Of a stretch of 64,000 nucleotides of DNA, positions 1 through 7,719 are shown in pieces. Made by a program: the position numbers and the translations under genes. Position 1 is the first letter of the stretch. Each line of letters begins with the position of its first letter. The notes below the pieces were generated by a model, which was given only the letters and a program-made list of their open reading frames with translations, was not told the origin of the DNA and ran no database searches. This DNA is from Tatumella morbirosei (GTDB taxonomy: Bacteria > Pseudomonadota > Gammaproteobacteria > Enterobacterales > Enterobacteriaceae): contig NZ_JPKR02000003.1 in NCBI RefSeq assembly GCF_000757425.2, positions 1,364,001 through 1,428,000 on the forward strand, written 5' to 3'.

Positions 1-92
1 AACCACTGCTCATGAATTCCTGATGACGGTACGTCAGATCTCGTCAGAGAAATGAGGTTTCCGGGAGTACATTTCCTGATAAGAAAAAATAA

Positions 93-114
93 TTGGTACA
101 CGTTTAGGTACACG
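93..114. repeat. Tandem GGTACACG direct repeat
   Basis: Two copies of GGTACACG lie 12 bp apart (TTGGTACACG then TAGGTACACG). Short GGTACAC direct repeats of this style are often seen next to tyrosine-integrase genes or island attachment regions in enterobacteria (from general memory, not searched). No integrase or tRNA gene is visible beside it, so an island-boundary role is only a suggestion. Confidence 0.3.
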
Positions 115-228
115 GAAGAAAACTGAATTAAACAAAAACTTATTAAAACAATGAGTTGAAGTATTCATTCAGATTCCGCCAGCGATTACCAGAGTCATCC
201 GGTGAAGTCCTGAAACCCCGCTCGGTGC

Positions 229-247
229 AAGCCCTGCGGGCTTTTTT
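229..247 (+). terminator. Rho-independent terminator
   Basis: The hairpin AAGCCC-TGC-GGGCTT followed by a T run (the T-tract shares the right arm) is a classic intrinsic terminator for a transcript coming from the left edge. The gene it serves lies outside the window or is not recognisable in bases 1-228. Confidence 0.6.
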
Positions 248-272
248 ATGACAGCAATTTGTCCCGGGAAGT

Positions 273-524
273 TTAAAGTAAACTAATTAAATCCGAACCT
301 TTTAGTTTCCCTGCTCTCTGGTAGGCATATCTTAAAGCTTTATTGTGTTTAAAGTGCCTAAACCCGGTAATGGCAAGACCAACCTCTTTGCGCGAGAGAA
401 GTCTGGGCTGCAAAAAACAGCGAGTGATTACATTTTCTATGAGGGTAATAGTATCAACAGGCTGCTTCAGTTCCAGATACTTTTTAAGGTCTTCGGTTTT
501 TGTACTTGTCGATACTTTGTGAAC
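273..524 (-). pseudogene. Unrecognised gene fragment without a start codon
   Basis: The minus strand is open for 83 codons between a TGA at 525-527 and a TAA at 273-275. It has protein-like composition (a Lys/Glu-rich stretch with DLKKYLELKQ, then LLSRKEVGLAITGFRHF and a basic tail ending GSDLISLL). There is no ATG or well-placed GTG/TTG, so it reads as the 3' remnant of a gene whose front was lost. I do not recognise the family. A competing plus-strand frame (345-602, GTG start, 85 aa) has poorer composition and is likely a shadow. Confidence 0.3.
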
Positions 525-689
525 TCAGATTATTCACAGGTCGGTATCGTTTTTTCATTGGGTTTTGTCCGCTGGGAATCTGATAATTTTCATATTAATT
601 AACCTAAATCCCCCCGAGAACATTAGCGTAATAAGCAGCAATAATACCCCAAAATATTGAGCCTTATACGCTATGGACCCACGTAATAT

Positions 690-907
690 ATATCGCAGAA
701 ACCCCTGGTAGTTACTGAATCGCTCAGATGAACTATTACCTTACGACATTGTCATTGATGTACAGAACGCCCAACAGGTAACCTCCCAAACGAGCCAGAA
801 TCTGAAAAATCACGACCAGGCCTGTATAAAGTTTACTCACCCACCCTTCACCGGTTACTATTCTTTGTGAAAACCACCCCGGATGATTATACAAGGAATG
901 TATACTT
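690..907 (+). repeat. Cassette leader repeat, type A, copy 1
   Basis: This about 220-bp block recurs at 5870-6089 and 7495-7719, upstream of DUF3289 copies 4 and 5. Read in frame, all three encode a short conserved peptide containing LLPYDIVIDV, but the frame has no good start and does not continue into the DUF3289 gene. It is probably the remnant 3' end of a gene duplicated along with the cassettes. The rest of 603-690 shows no recognisable feature. Confidence 0.6.
832..907 (+). promoter_or_regulatory. Promoter and SD-loop inverted repeat, cassette 1
   Basis: The -35 like TTTACT (832-837), 18-bp spacer and TACTAT -10 (856-861) fit a sigma70 promoter. Just before the ATG the sequence TATACA-AGGAA-TGTATA (888-904) is a perfect 6-bp inverted repeat that puts the Shine-Dalgarno bases AGGAA in the loop, 9 bases before the start. 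The same arrangement occurs before all five DUF3289 genes. Promoter assignment is by sequence only. Confidence 0.55.
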
Positions 908-1753
908 ATGGCCGCATTACAGTTTCCCTGCACTATATTCAAAACCCAGAGATGGATGGATGACTACAGCGCCAGTGATATGCGCTGCGGTGATCTGACC
1001 GAAGCGCAGTTAAAATCCCATTATCAACTGGATTACATATCAGATCAGGTTGACCCTTATACACTCATCCTGCGTTCCTCAATGGATCGCCCTCAGTCCA
1101 TGTTCTGCTGCAATCTGCGCGGCCAGGGGGAAAAGATTACCCGCCAGCAGTGTTCCGCAATACTGTTTAATGAGTTCCGCGATTTATCGCGCCTGTTCTC
1201 GGTATACGGCCCCTACAGCCACCTGATAGAAAAGATGATCACTCATATGCAGAACGGCAACGGTTCCCCCTTTCATAATATGTCTCTGGACCAGGCATTG
1301 AAAAAACATATTCTTAGTGATAAGACGAGAAACAGTACCCGTCTGTTGTTGAAAGATGTATTTAAAAACCGTATTGACTGGGAAAAAAAATACTACCCAA
1401 CAGATAAAAAAGATGAACTAAAAACAGCGATAATGAAAGGGAAACTGCCAAAATTCGACAGATTCCTTGATAACTTTAACGGTATGGGAATAACTGTTCA
1501 TGATACCTGGGCAACACATATCACGATTAAATCTCTAAATATTAATCATGACCGTTACCGGGCCGTGGTGCATTACAAGGTACAGGATCACTTTGGTCTC
1601 GATGTTGACGACATTTCAAAATTTAGATTCAACCAGTTCCGTTTTTTCCGTATCTGGTTCATACTCCAGCGATATAATCAGTTTGGGTTTAAGCCATTTA
1701 TGACCAATATGGAAACCACTATTGAGCTTACTGGTAGGCGCAATGAAATATAA
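908..1753 (+). CDS. DUF3289 family protein, cassette copy 1
   Basis: 281-aa member of the DUF3289 family, recognised from the MDDYSASDM, GITVHDTWATHIT and VQDHFGLD blocks. Function is unknown in the family as far as I know. There is no signal peptide or membrane segment, so it is cytosolic or exported by another machine. Residues 1-115 and about 190-281 are almost identical to the four other copies, while about 115-190 (NMSLDQALKK to the LPKFDRF block) differ. ATG has SD AAGGAA at 9 bases. The DUF943 reading frame starts inside its last codons, implying translational coupling. Pairing with a membrane-anchored partner suggests an effector/immunity or toxin/neutraliser relationship; that is inference. 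Confidence 0.85.
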   Translation: MAALQFPCTIFKTQRWMDDYSASDMRCGDLTEAQLKSHYQLDYISDQVDPYTLILRSSMDRPQSMFCCNLRGQGEKITRQQCSAILFNEFRDLSRLFSVYGPYSHLIEKMITHMQNGNGSPFHNMSLDQALKKHILSDKTRNSTRLLLKDVFKNRIDWEKKYYPTDKKDELKTAIMKGKLPKFDRFLDNFNGMGITVHDTWATHITIKSLNINHDRYRAVVHYKVQDHFGLDVDDISKFRFNQFRFFRIWFILQRYNQFGFKPFMTNMETTIELTGRRNEI

Positions 1754-2206
1754 AAAAAACAACTCTTTGGTCTGTTTTTTCTCTCTGGCTGTGTGCTACT
1801 AAGTTACTGGCTTTGGCTTTCACTGCGCCCGGTAGAAATTGTCGCCGTTCATCAAAAAAATAATTACAGTGAAATTTTGGTTAACAATTTCCCACTTAAC
1901 GATAAAGGTAAAATAGACTGGTGGCTGAAAAATAAGGATATTCTTAAAGAAAAATATGGTATTCCTAAACCTGATACAGGGGGGTCTTTTACGGTCAACT
2001 TTTGGGATTTTGGCGATGGATACGTAGAAAGTGATGGTTATGACAGGCTATGTTTTAGTGATATGAACCCACCTCTAAATTGTATTAATAAAATCTCTCT
2101 AATGTTTGTTAAGAATGGTAAAAATACGGGAATGTCTTTTTGGGTCGATGGAGAAATATATCGAGTAACAAAAAACGGTAAGATGGTAAAAACCGATTAC
2201 GATTAG
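1743..2206 (+). pseudogene. DUF943 family membrane protein, copy 1, frameshifted in an A8 run
   Basis: The DUF943 body (RPVEIVAVH, DKGKIDWWLKNK, FWDFGDGY, DRLCF blocks) is intact from a weak GTG at 1793. Its natural ATG at 1743, overlapping the DUF3289 end as in the other four cassettes, leads into a stop after 19 codons. One extra A in the A8 run at 1752-1759 would restore MKYKKKQLFGLFFLSGC followed by the body, giving 154 aa, the same length and N-terminal membrane anchor as the paralogs (154-156 aa). It could be a true frameshift, a slippage-controlled gene, or a homopolymer error in the assembly. Starting at 1793 would lose part of the anchor. Confidence 0.75.
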
Positions 2207-2214
2207 AACTGTCA

Positions 2215-2706
2215 TCTACCTCGCATAACGACACCAATAGAAGCATCCATCTTATCCGGTTTTTACCAGTCGAATGGAAGTAGAAAATGCTCAACTGGAT
2301 ATCCCGACGGGGATAAGATCGGCAATAATTAGCCGCAGGCCTCAACTCATTCCACTATGACCACTCTTATTAAACTTTAGAGCCAGCATTATACAACATA
2401 TTGATTAATATACATATTCTACTAAAAACATTAGACTTTTTTAGGTATCAAATACCGGTACAACAACCTTTATTCAATTAAAGCATTACCGGGAACATCA
2501 TTCAAAACACATTGATTGCTGTTAGATTGCCGATCTACAAAATAGCAATTTAATTAATCAATTTAAAAATTAATAGATTCTTTCCCCATCGGGCTAAAAT
2601 CTGAAAAATGACGGCCAGGCCTGTATAAAGTTTACACACCTTCCCTTCACCGGTTAATATTCTCTGTGAAAACTACCCCGGATGATTATACAAGGAATGT
2701 ATACTT
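2215..2706 (+). repeat. Inter-cassette repeat, type B, copy 1
   Basis: This 490-bp gene-free stretch behind cassette 1 is matched by 4015-4505 behind cassette 2. Shared landmarks are TATCCC-GACG-GGGATA (a short hairpin without a T tract), a CTCAACTCATTCCA block, AT-rich DNA around 2400-2580 and the CGGGCTAAAATCTGAAAAA block joining the promoter of the next cassette. I see no ORF or RNA gene in it. It marks cassettes 2 and 3 as a direct duplication product. Confidence 0.6.
2631..2706 (+). promoter_or_regulatory. Promoter and SD-loop inverted repeat, cassette 2
   Basis: TTTACA (2631-2636), 18-bp spacer and TAATAT (2655-2660) form the best promoter match of the five cassettes. The TATACA-AGGAA-TGTATA inverted repeat with the SD in its loop is at 2687-2703. 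Confidence 0.55.
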
Positions 2707-3555
2707 ATGGCCGCATTACAGTTTCCCTGCACTATATTCAAAACCAAGAGATGGATGGATGACTACAGCGCCAGTGATATGCGCTGCGGTGATCTGACCG
2801 AAGCGCAGTTAAAATCCGATTATCAACTGGATTACATATCAGATCAGGTTGACCCTTACACACTCACCCTGCACTCCTCAATGGATCGCCCTCAGTCCAT
2901 GTTTTGCTGTAATCTGCGCGGCCAGGGTGAAAAGATTACCCGCCAGCAGTGTGCCGCAATACTGTTTGATGAATTCCGCTCGTTATCCCGCAAGTTTTCC
3001 CTTTACGGACCCTACAGCCACCTGATCGAAAAGATGATCACCCATATGCAGAACGGCGATGGTATGCCTTTTCGGGATATCTCGCTGGACCAGGCATTGA
3101 AAGAGCATATTATCAGGGATAATTCGAAGGAAAATAGTACAAGATTATTGTTGAAAGTGGCGTTTGATACCTATATTTACTGGGATAAAAAATATTACCC
3201 AACCAATCAAAAAAGGGAACTATCAAAAGCGATTTCCGAAGGGAGATTACCAAAATTTGACAGATTCCAGGATAATTATAATGGTATGGGTATTACTGTT
3301 CATGATACCTCGGCAACGCATATCACGATTAAATCTCTATATATTAATAATAACCGTTACCGGGCTGTCGTGCATTACAAAGTGCAAGATCACTTTGGCC
3401 TGGATAGCAACGATATACTGAATACAGAATTCAGCCAGCTTCATTTCTTCCGTATCTGGTTTTTACTCCAGCGATATACTCAGTTTGGATTCAAGCCATA
3501 CATGACGAATATTGAAGCCACTGTAGAGATTAGTGGGACCCGTAGTGAAAGTTAA
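2707..3555 (+). CDS. DUF3289 family protein, cassette copy 2
   Basis: 282 aa, same family and architecture as copy 1: near-identical ends and a copy-specific middle (about residues 118-190, with KENSTRLLLKVAFDTYIYW). Two departures from the other copies: LHSSMD in place of LRSSMD near residue 60, and HDTSATHI in place of HDTWATHI, which removes an otherwise invariant Trp. The stop overlaps the start of the following DUF943 gene. No signal peptide. Function unknown; loss of the conserved Trp might reflect relaxed selection on this copy. Confidence 0.85.
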   Translation: MAALQFPCTIFKTKRWMDDYSASDMRCGDLTEAQLKSDYQLDYISDQVDPYTLTLHSSMDRPQSMFCCNLRGQGEKITRQQCAAILFDEFRSLSRKFSLYGPYSHLIEKMITHMQNGDGMPFRDISLDQALKEHIIRDNSKENSTRLLLKVAFDTYIYWDKKYYPTNQKRELSKAISEGRLPKFDRFQDNYNGMGITVHDTSATHITIKSLYINNNRYRAVVHYKVQDHFGLDSNDILNTEFSQLHFFRIWFLLQRYTQFGFKPYMTNIEATVEISGTRSES

Positions 3556-4009
3556 ATTTAAGATAACTCTATTTGCGCTGTCTTTCTTTGCCTGTCTGCT
3601 ACCAGCTTGCGTACTATGGTTGTCACTGCGCACGGTAGAAGTCGTCGCTGTACACGAAAACGGTAATCACAGTTATATATTAGTGAAGAATTTTCCTTTT
3701 ACGGATAAAGGGAGAATAAATTGGTGGCAGGAAAACCAGGACATGCTCAAAAATATTCATAAAGCCCCCCAGCCCGACACTTATGGTTTTTTTACTGTTG
3801 TATTTTGGGATTTTGGTGATGGTTATAAAGAAGAAGGTAAATATGACAGACTTTGTTTCGAGGATATGAATCCACCAAGAAACTGCATAAAAAAAAATAA
3901 GGTTTTTACTGTCAGTCACGGCAGGAATATGGGAATTTATTTTACTACTAATAATAAAATATATCGCATGAAGAAAAGCAGGAAGATAGTAAAAGACGAG
4001 TCAGATTAG
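3545..4009 (+). CDS. DUF943 family membrane-anchored protein, copy 2
   Basis: About 154 aa: one N-terminal hydrophobic segment (about residues 5-24), then a soluble domain predicted to be periplasmic with the DUF943 blocks RTVEVVAVH, FTDKGRINWW, FWDFGDGY and DRLCF. I choose GTG at 3545 because MKVKFK aligns with the starts of copies 3 and 5; an in-frame GTG at 3533 would add four residues. It overlaps the DUF3289 end by 11 bases, so coupled translation is likely. Two Cys (in DRLCF and in NCI) are conserved in all five copies and could form a disulfide. Role unknown; the partner position suggests immunity or anchoring. Confidence 0.8.
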   Translation: MKVKFKITLFALSFFACLLPACVLWLSLRTVEVVAVHENGNHSYILVKNFPFTDKGRINWWQENQDMLKNIHKAPQPDTYGFFTVVFWDFGDGYKEEGKYDRLCFEDMNPPRNCIKKNKVFTVSHGRNMGIYFTTNNKIYRMKKSRKIVKDESD

Positions 4010-4014
4010 AGACG

Positions 4015-4505
4015 CTCCCCTCGCATATGGACTGCAATAAAATCATCCCCCCTATCCGGCCCGCACCATCCGTGTAGAAGTAGAAAATTGTTCAGAAGGC
4101 TATCCCAACGGGGATAAGGTCGGCAATAATTAGCCGCGGGCCTCAACTCATTCCAGTATGACCATTCTTATTAAATTTTAGAACCAAAAACAGACAACCA
4201 TTTGAAAGATATTCATATTTCCAAAAACATAGGGCTCTTTGAGGTATAAACTACCAGTACAACCACCTTTGTCCAATTAAAGCATTGCCGGGAATATCAT
4301 TCAAAATACATCGATTGCTGTTAGACGGCCGATTTACCAAATCACAATTTAATTAATCCATTTAAAAATCAATAGATTCCTTCCCAACCGGGCTAAAATC
4401 TGAAAAATCACGGCCAGGCCTGTATAAAGTTTACACACCTTCCCTTCACCGGTTACTATTCTTTGTGAAAACTACCCCGGATGATTATACAAGGAATGTA
4501 TACTT
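4015..4505 (+). repeat. Inter-cassette repeat, type B, copy 2
   Basis: Homologous to 2215-2706 along its whole length, including the TATCCC-AACG-GGGATA hairpin, the CTCAACTCATTCCA block and the AT-rich middle. It holds no gene of its own, and its right end contains the promoter of cassette 3. Confidence 0.6.
4430..4505 (+). promoter_or_regulatory. Promoter and SD-loop inverted repeat, cassette 3
   Basis: TTTACA (4430-4435), 18-bp spacer, TACTAT (4454-4459); TATACA-AGGAA-TGTATA with the SD in the loop at 4486-4502. Confidence 0.55.
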
Positions 4506-5351
4506 ATGGCCGCATTACAGTTTCCCTGCACTATATTCAAAACCCAGAGATGGATGGATGACTACAGCGCCAGTGATATGCACTGCGGTGATCTGACCGA
4601 AGAACAGTTAAAATCCGATTATCAACTGGATTACATATCAGATCAGGTTGACCCTTACACACTCACCCTGCGTTCCTCAATGGATCGCCCTCAGTCCATA
4701 TTCTGCTGCAATCTGCGCGGCCAGGGTGAAAAGATTACCCGCCAACAGTGTGCCGCTCTGCTGTTTGACGAATTCCGCTCGTTATCCCGCAAATTTTCGC
4801 TCTACGGGCCATACAGCCACCTGATTGAAAAGATGATCACCCATATGCAGTACGGCGATGGTATGCCTTTTCGTGATATCTCGCTGGACCAGGCATTGAA
4901 AAAACATATCCTTAATGACAAGACAGACAACAGTACTTTTTTAAGAATTAAAAAGATTATTAGTAAAAATACAGACTGGAATAATAGATTTTACCCTTCC
5001 GAAATGAGACGGGAAATAACAAGAATAATACTTGATAGCAAGTTACCCAAATTTGACAGGTTTCAGGATAATTATAATGGCATGGGTATTACGGTTCATG
5101 ATACCTGGGCAACGCATATCACTATAAAATCACTGCACATCTATAATAACCGTTATCGGGCTGTCGTGCATTACAAGGTTCAGGATCACTTTGGCCTGGA
5201 TAGCAACGACATATTGAAAAAAAAATTCAGCCAGTTTCATTTCTTCCGCATCTGGTTTGTTCTCCAGCGATATACTCAGTTTGGATTCAAGCCATTTATG
5301 ACCAATATGGAATCCACTGTAGAGATTACCGGGGACCGCTATGAAAGTTAA
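4506..5351 (+). CDS. DUF3289 family protein, cassette copy 3
   Basis: 281 aa. Conserved N-terminal 115 residues and C-terminal part as in the other copies. The middle (about 118-187, including NSTFLRIKKIISKNTDW and EMRREITRIILDSKL) is the most divergent and most basic of the five. Conserved HDTWATHIT and VQDHFGLD blocks are intact. A run of nine A in the LKKKF region is in frame, which shows that long A runs are not uniformly miscalled in this sequence. It overlaps the next gene by 11 bases. Function unknown. Confidence 0.85.
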   Translation: MAALQFPCTIFKTQRWMDDYSASDMHCGDLTEEQLKSDYQLDYISDQVDPYTLTLRSSMDRPQSIFCCNLRGQGEKITRQQCAALLFDEFRSLSRKFSLYGPYSHLIEKMITHMQYGDGMPFRDISLDQALKKHILNDKTDNSTFLRIKKIISKNTDWNNRFYPSEMRREITRIILDSKLPKFDRFQDNYNGMGITVHDTWATHITIKSLHIYNNRYRAVVHYKVQDHFGLDSNDILKKKFSQFHFFRIWFVLQRYTQFGFKPFMTNMESTVEITGDRYES

Positions 5352-5805
5352 CCTTAAAAAAATTTCCCTGGCTCTGGGTATAACCAGCTGCGCTTTGACT
5401 GGCTACTTCTGGTGGTTGGCCTCACGCCCAGTCAAAATTATTGCTGTTCATCAGGAGGATAATTTTAGCGAAATTTTAGTAAAAAACTTCCCATTCACCG
5501 ATAAGGGAAAGATAAACTGGTGGCTGAAAAATAAAGACTCATTGAAAATAAAATATAATATCCCCTCTCCTTCATCCTCTGGTAATTTTTATGTAAATTT
5601 TTGGGATTTTGGCGAGGGATACAAAGAACAAGGGAGGTATGACCGCCGCTGCTTTGTTGACATGAATATCGTTAAAAATTGCATAGATAAAAATGCCGTT
5701 TTCTCTGTAGAAAATAATAGGAAAAAAGAGATGTTATTTACAGTATACGATGGAAGATACCGTATGGAAAAAAACGGTAATATAATAAAACTTAAAGACG
5801 AATAG
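5341..5805 (+). CDS. DUF943 family membrane-anchored protein, copy 3
   Basis: 154 aa from an ATG inside the end of DUF3289 copy 3. One N-terminal membrane segment (about residues 8-25, ending WWLASRP) precedes a periplasmic-type domain with VKIIAVHQ, FTDKGKINWW, FWDFGEGY and a CF...NCI Cys pair. This copy and copy 4 carry MLFTVYDG or MFTVYDG near the C-terminus where copies 2 and 5 have IYFTTN or ISFTTD, so DUF943 copies fall into two subtypes. Immunity-like role is inference from context. Confidence 0.82.
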   Translation: MKVNLKKISLALGITSCALTGYFWWLASRPVKIIAVHQEDNFSEILVKNFPFTDKGKINWWLKNKDSLKIKYNIPSPSSSGNFYVNFWDFGEGYKEQGRYDRRCFVDMNIVKNCIDKNAVFSVENNRKKEMLFTVYDGRYRMEKNGNIIKLKDE

Positions 5806-5869
5806 TCACCCTCACCCGGGCTGTAATAATAACCAAAAAACTTGACTCTAATGCGCTACGAACTCACGT

Positions 5870-6089
5870 ATTACATATCTCAGAAACCCTGATCGTACTG
5901 AGTCGCTCAAATGACCTATTACCTTATGACATTGTCATCGACGTACTGAACGCCCAACATGTTACCGCCCAACCGGGCTAAAATCTAAAAATCTCCGCCA
6001 GGCCTGTTTAAAGTTTACACACCTTCCCTTCACCGGTTACTATTCTCTGTGAAAAATATCCCGGATGATTATACAAGGAATGTATATTT
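5870..6089 (+). repeat. Cassette leader repeat, type A, copy 2
   Basis: Matches 690-907 and 7495-7719, including the LLPYDIVIDV-coding stretch, here followed shortly by a stop. No gene of its own. Its right end carries the promoter of cassette 4. Confidence 0.6.
6014..6089 (+). promoter_or_regulatory. Promoter and SD-loop inverted repeat, cassette 4
   Basis: TTTACA (6014-6019), 18-bp spacer, TACTAT (6038-6043). TATACA-AGGAA-TGTATA at 6070-6086; the bases between it and ATG are TTT instead of CTT, outside the inverted repeat. Confidence 0.55.
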
Positions 6090-6929
6090 ATGGCCGCACT
6101 ACAGTTTCCCTGCACTATATTCAAAACCCAGAGATGGATGGATGACTACACCGCCAGTGATATGCACTGCGGTGATCTGACCGAAGGACAGTTAAAATCC
6201 GATTATCAACTGGATTACATATCAGATCAGGTTGACCCTTACACACTCACCCTTCGTTCCTCAATGGGTCGCCCTCAGTCCATGTTCTGCTGCGATCTGC
6301 GCGGCCAGGGTGAAAAGATTAGCCGCCAGCAGTGTACAGCTCTGCTGTTTGACGAATTCCGCTCGTTATCCCGCAAGTTTTCCCTCTACGGGCCGTACAG
6401 CCACCTGATCGAAAAGATGATCACCCATATGCAGTACGGTAACGGTTCTCCCTTCAGTGATACGGCGTTGAACAAGGCTCTAAAAGAACAGATTCTTAAA
6501 GACAGGACAAAAAATAGTACTTATTTAAGATTGCGCGAGGTTATTGAAAAATATATTGACTGGGATAAAAATAATTATCCGGCACACGAGCAGAGTAAAT
6601 TAAAAGAAATGGTTCGTAGTGGGAAACTCCCTAAACTTGACTGTTTCCGCTATAATTTTAACGGCATGGGGATTACCGTCCATGACACATGGGCGACGCA
6701 TATCACCATTAAATCTCTAAATATTAATAATGACCGTTACCGGGCCATGGTACACTACAAAGCTCAGGACCATTTTGGGCTTGATAGTGACGATATACTG
6801 AATACAAAATTCAGCCAGTTTCACTTCTTCCGTATATGGTTCGTGCTCCAGCGATACAATCAGTTTGGCATCAGGCCATTTATGACTAATATGGAAGCCA
6901 CCATAGAAGTTACAGGGACTCGCAAATGA
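6090..6929 (+). CDS. DUF3289 family protein, cassette copy 4
   Basis: 279 aa, the shortest copy. Small changes in the otherwise conserved N-terminal part (SSMGRPQ for SSMDRPQ, DLRGQG for NLRGQG, SRQQC for TRQQC) and a copy-specific middle (about 115-187, SDTALNKALKEQ onward). HDTWATHIT and QDHFGLD blocks are intact. Stop overlaps the next ATG by four bases (ATGA). Function unknown. Confidence 0.85.
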   Translation: MAALQFPCTIFKTQRWMDDYTASDMHCGDLTEGQLKSDYQLDYISDQVDPYTLTLRSSMGRPQSMFCCDLRGQGEKISRQQCTALLFDEFRSLSRKFSLYGPYSHLIEKMITHMQYGNGSPFSDTALNKALKEQILKDRTKNSTYLRLREVIEKYIDWDKNNYPAHEQSKLKEMVRSGKLPKLDCFRYNFNGMGITVHDTWATHITIKSLNINNDRYRAMVHYKAQDHFGLDSDDILNTKFSQFHFFRIWFVLQRYNQFGIRPFMTNMEATIEVTGTRK

Positions 6930-7396
6930 GAGTTAAAAATACCAAAGCTATTGTCCCACTCTTTCTTGCAGCCTGCGTGTTGCTTGTCTACTGGCTTTGG
7001 CTGTCTCTCCGTCCTGTAGAGATTGTCGATATTCATCACAGAAGTAATGGTTTCAGTGATGTTTTAGTCACTAATTTCCCGCCGACTGATAAAGGAAAAA
7101 TTAACTGGTGGTTAAAAAACAAAGATGTATTAAAAGATAAATATAGCATTCCAAAACCTGATTCATCTGGCTACTTTTATGTCACTTTCTGGCTTTTTGG
7201 GGAAGGATATAAAAAAAAGGGGAAACATGACAGACTTTGTTTTGATGATATGAAGACAAAAGTAAATTGCATCGAAAAGCATGCTGTTTTCTCCGTGGAT
7301 AAAAGCAGAAATATTGGCGAAATGTTCACCGTGTACGATGGTGATAATTATCGTCTGGACCCCGGCGGTGATATTATAAAATTATCATCTAAATAG
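6926..7396 (+). CDS. DUF943 family membrane-anchored protein, copy 4
   Basis: 156 aa starting in an ATGA overlap with DUF3289 copy 4. N-terminal hydrophobic anchor (about residues 9-27, VLLVYWLWLSLRP) then a periplasmic-type domain with TDKGKINWWLKNK, FWLFGEGY (others have FWDFG) and a CF...NCI Cys pair; ends with the FTVYDG subtype tail. Its anchor is the closest match to the restored N-terminus of the frameshifted copy 1. Confidence 0.82.
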   Translation: MRVKNTKAIVPLFLAACVLLVYWLWLSLRPVEIVDIHHRSNGFSDVLVTNFPPTDKGKINWWLKNKDVLKDKYSIPKPDSSGYFYVTFWLFGEGYKKKGKHDRLCFDDMKTKVNCIEKHAVFSVDKSRNIGEMFTVYDGDNYRLDPGGDIIKLSSK

Positions 7397-7494
7397 GTTT
7401 TCCATTCGTATGTGGACTACAGTCAATTATCCATGCATCCGGTATGGATCAGCGGTAAGGAAGTAGAAAAATTATTAATGAGTTTTCCTATGGG

Positions 7495-7719
7495 TTGAAA
7501 AGATATATCGAGAAACTTCCGGTCGTAATGAGTCGCCCGGATGACCTATTACCTTATGACATTGTCATTGATGTACTGAAAGCCCGACAGGGTGCCTCCC
7601 CACCGGGCCAAAATCTGAAAAACCTTGGCCAGGCCTGTATAAAGTTTACACACCTTCCCTTCACCGGTTACTATTCTTTGTGAAAATTACCCGGATGAAT
7701 ATACAAGGAATGTATACTT
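7495..7719 (+). repeat. Cassette leader repeat, type A, copy 3
   Basis: Third copy of the type A leader. Here the LLPYDIVIDV frame is open for 62 codons (7495-7683, TTG start), but there is no Shine-Dalgarno sequence and the frame runs over the promoter of cassette 5, so it is more likely a decayed gene end than an expressed gene. The preceding 7397-7494 holds nothing recognisable. Confidence 0.55.
7645..7719 (+). promoter_or_regulatory. Promoter and SD-loop inverted repeat, cassette 5
   Basis: TTTACA (7645-7650), 18-bp spacer, TACTAT (7669-7674). TATACA-AGGAA-TGTATA inverted repeat at 7700-7716 with the SD in the loop; flanking bases differ slightly from the other copies while the repeat itself is kept. 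Confidence 0.55.

Noticed and set aside
345-602. 85-codon plus-strand frame near the left edge
   Set aside because: No ribosome site; the opposite strand at 273-524 reads more like a protein fragment.
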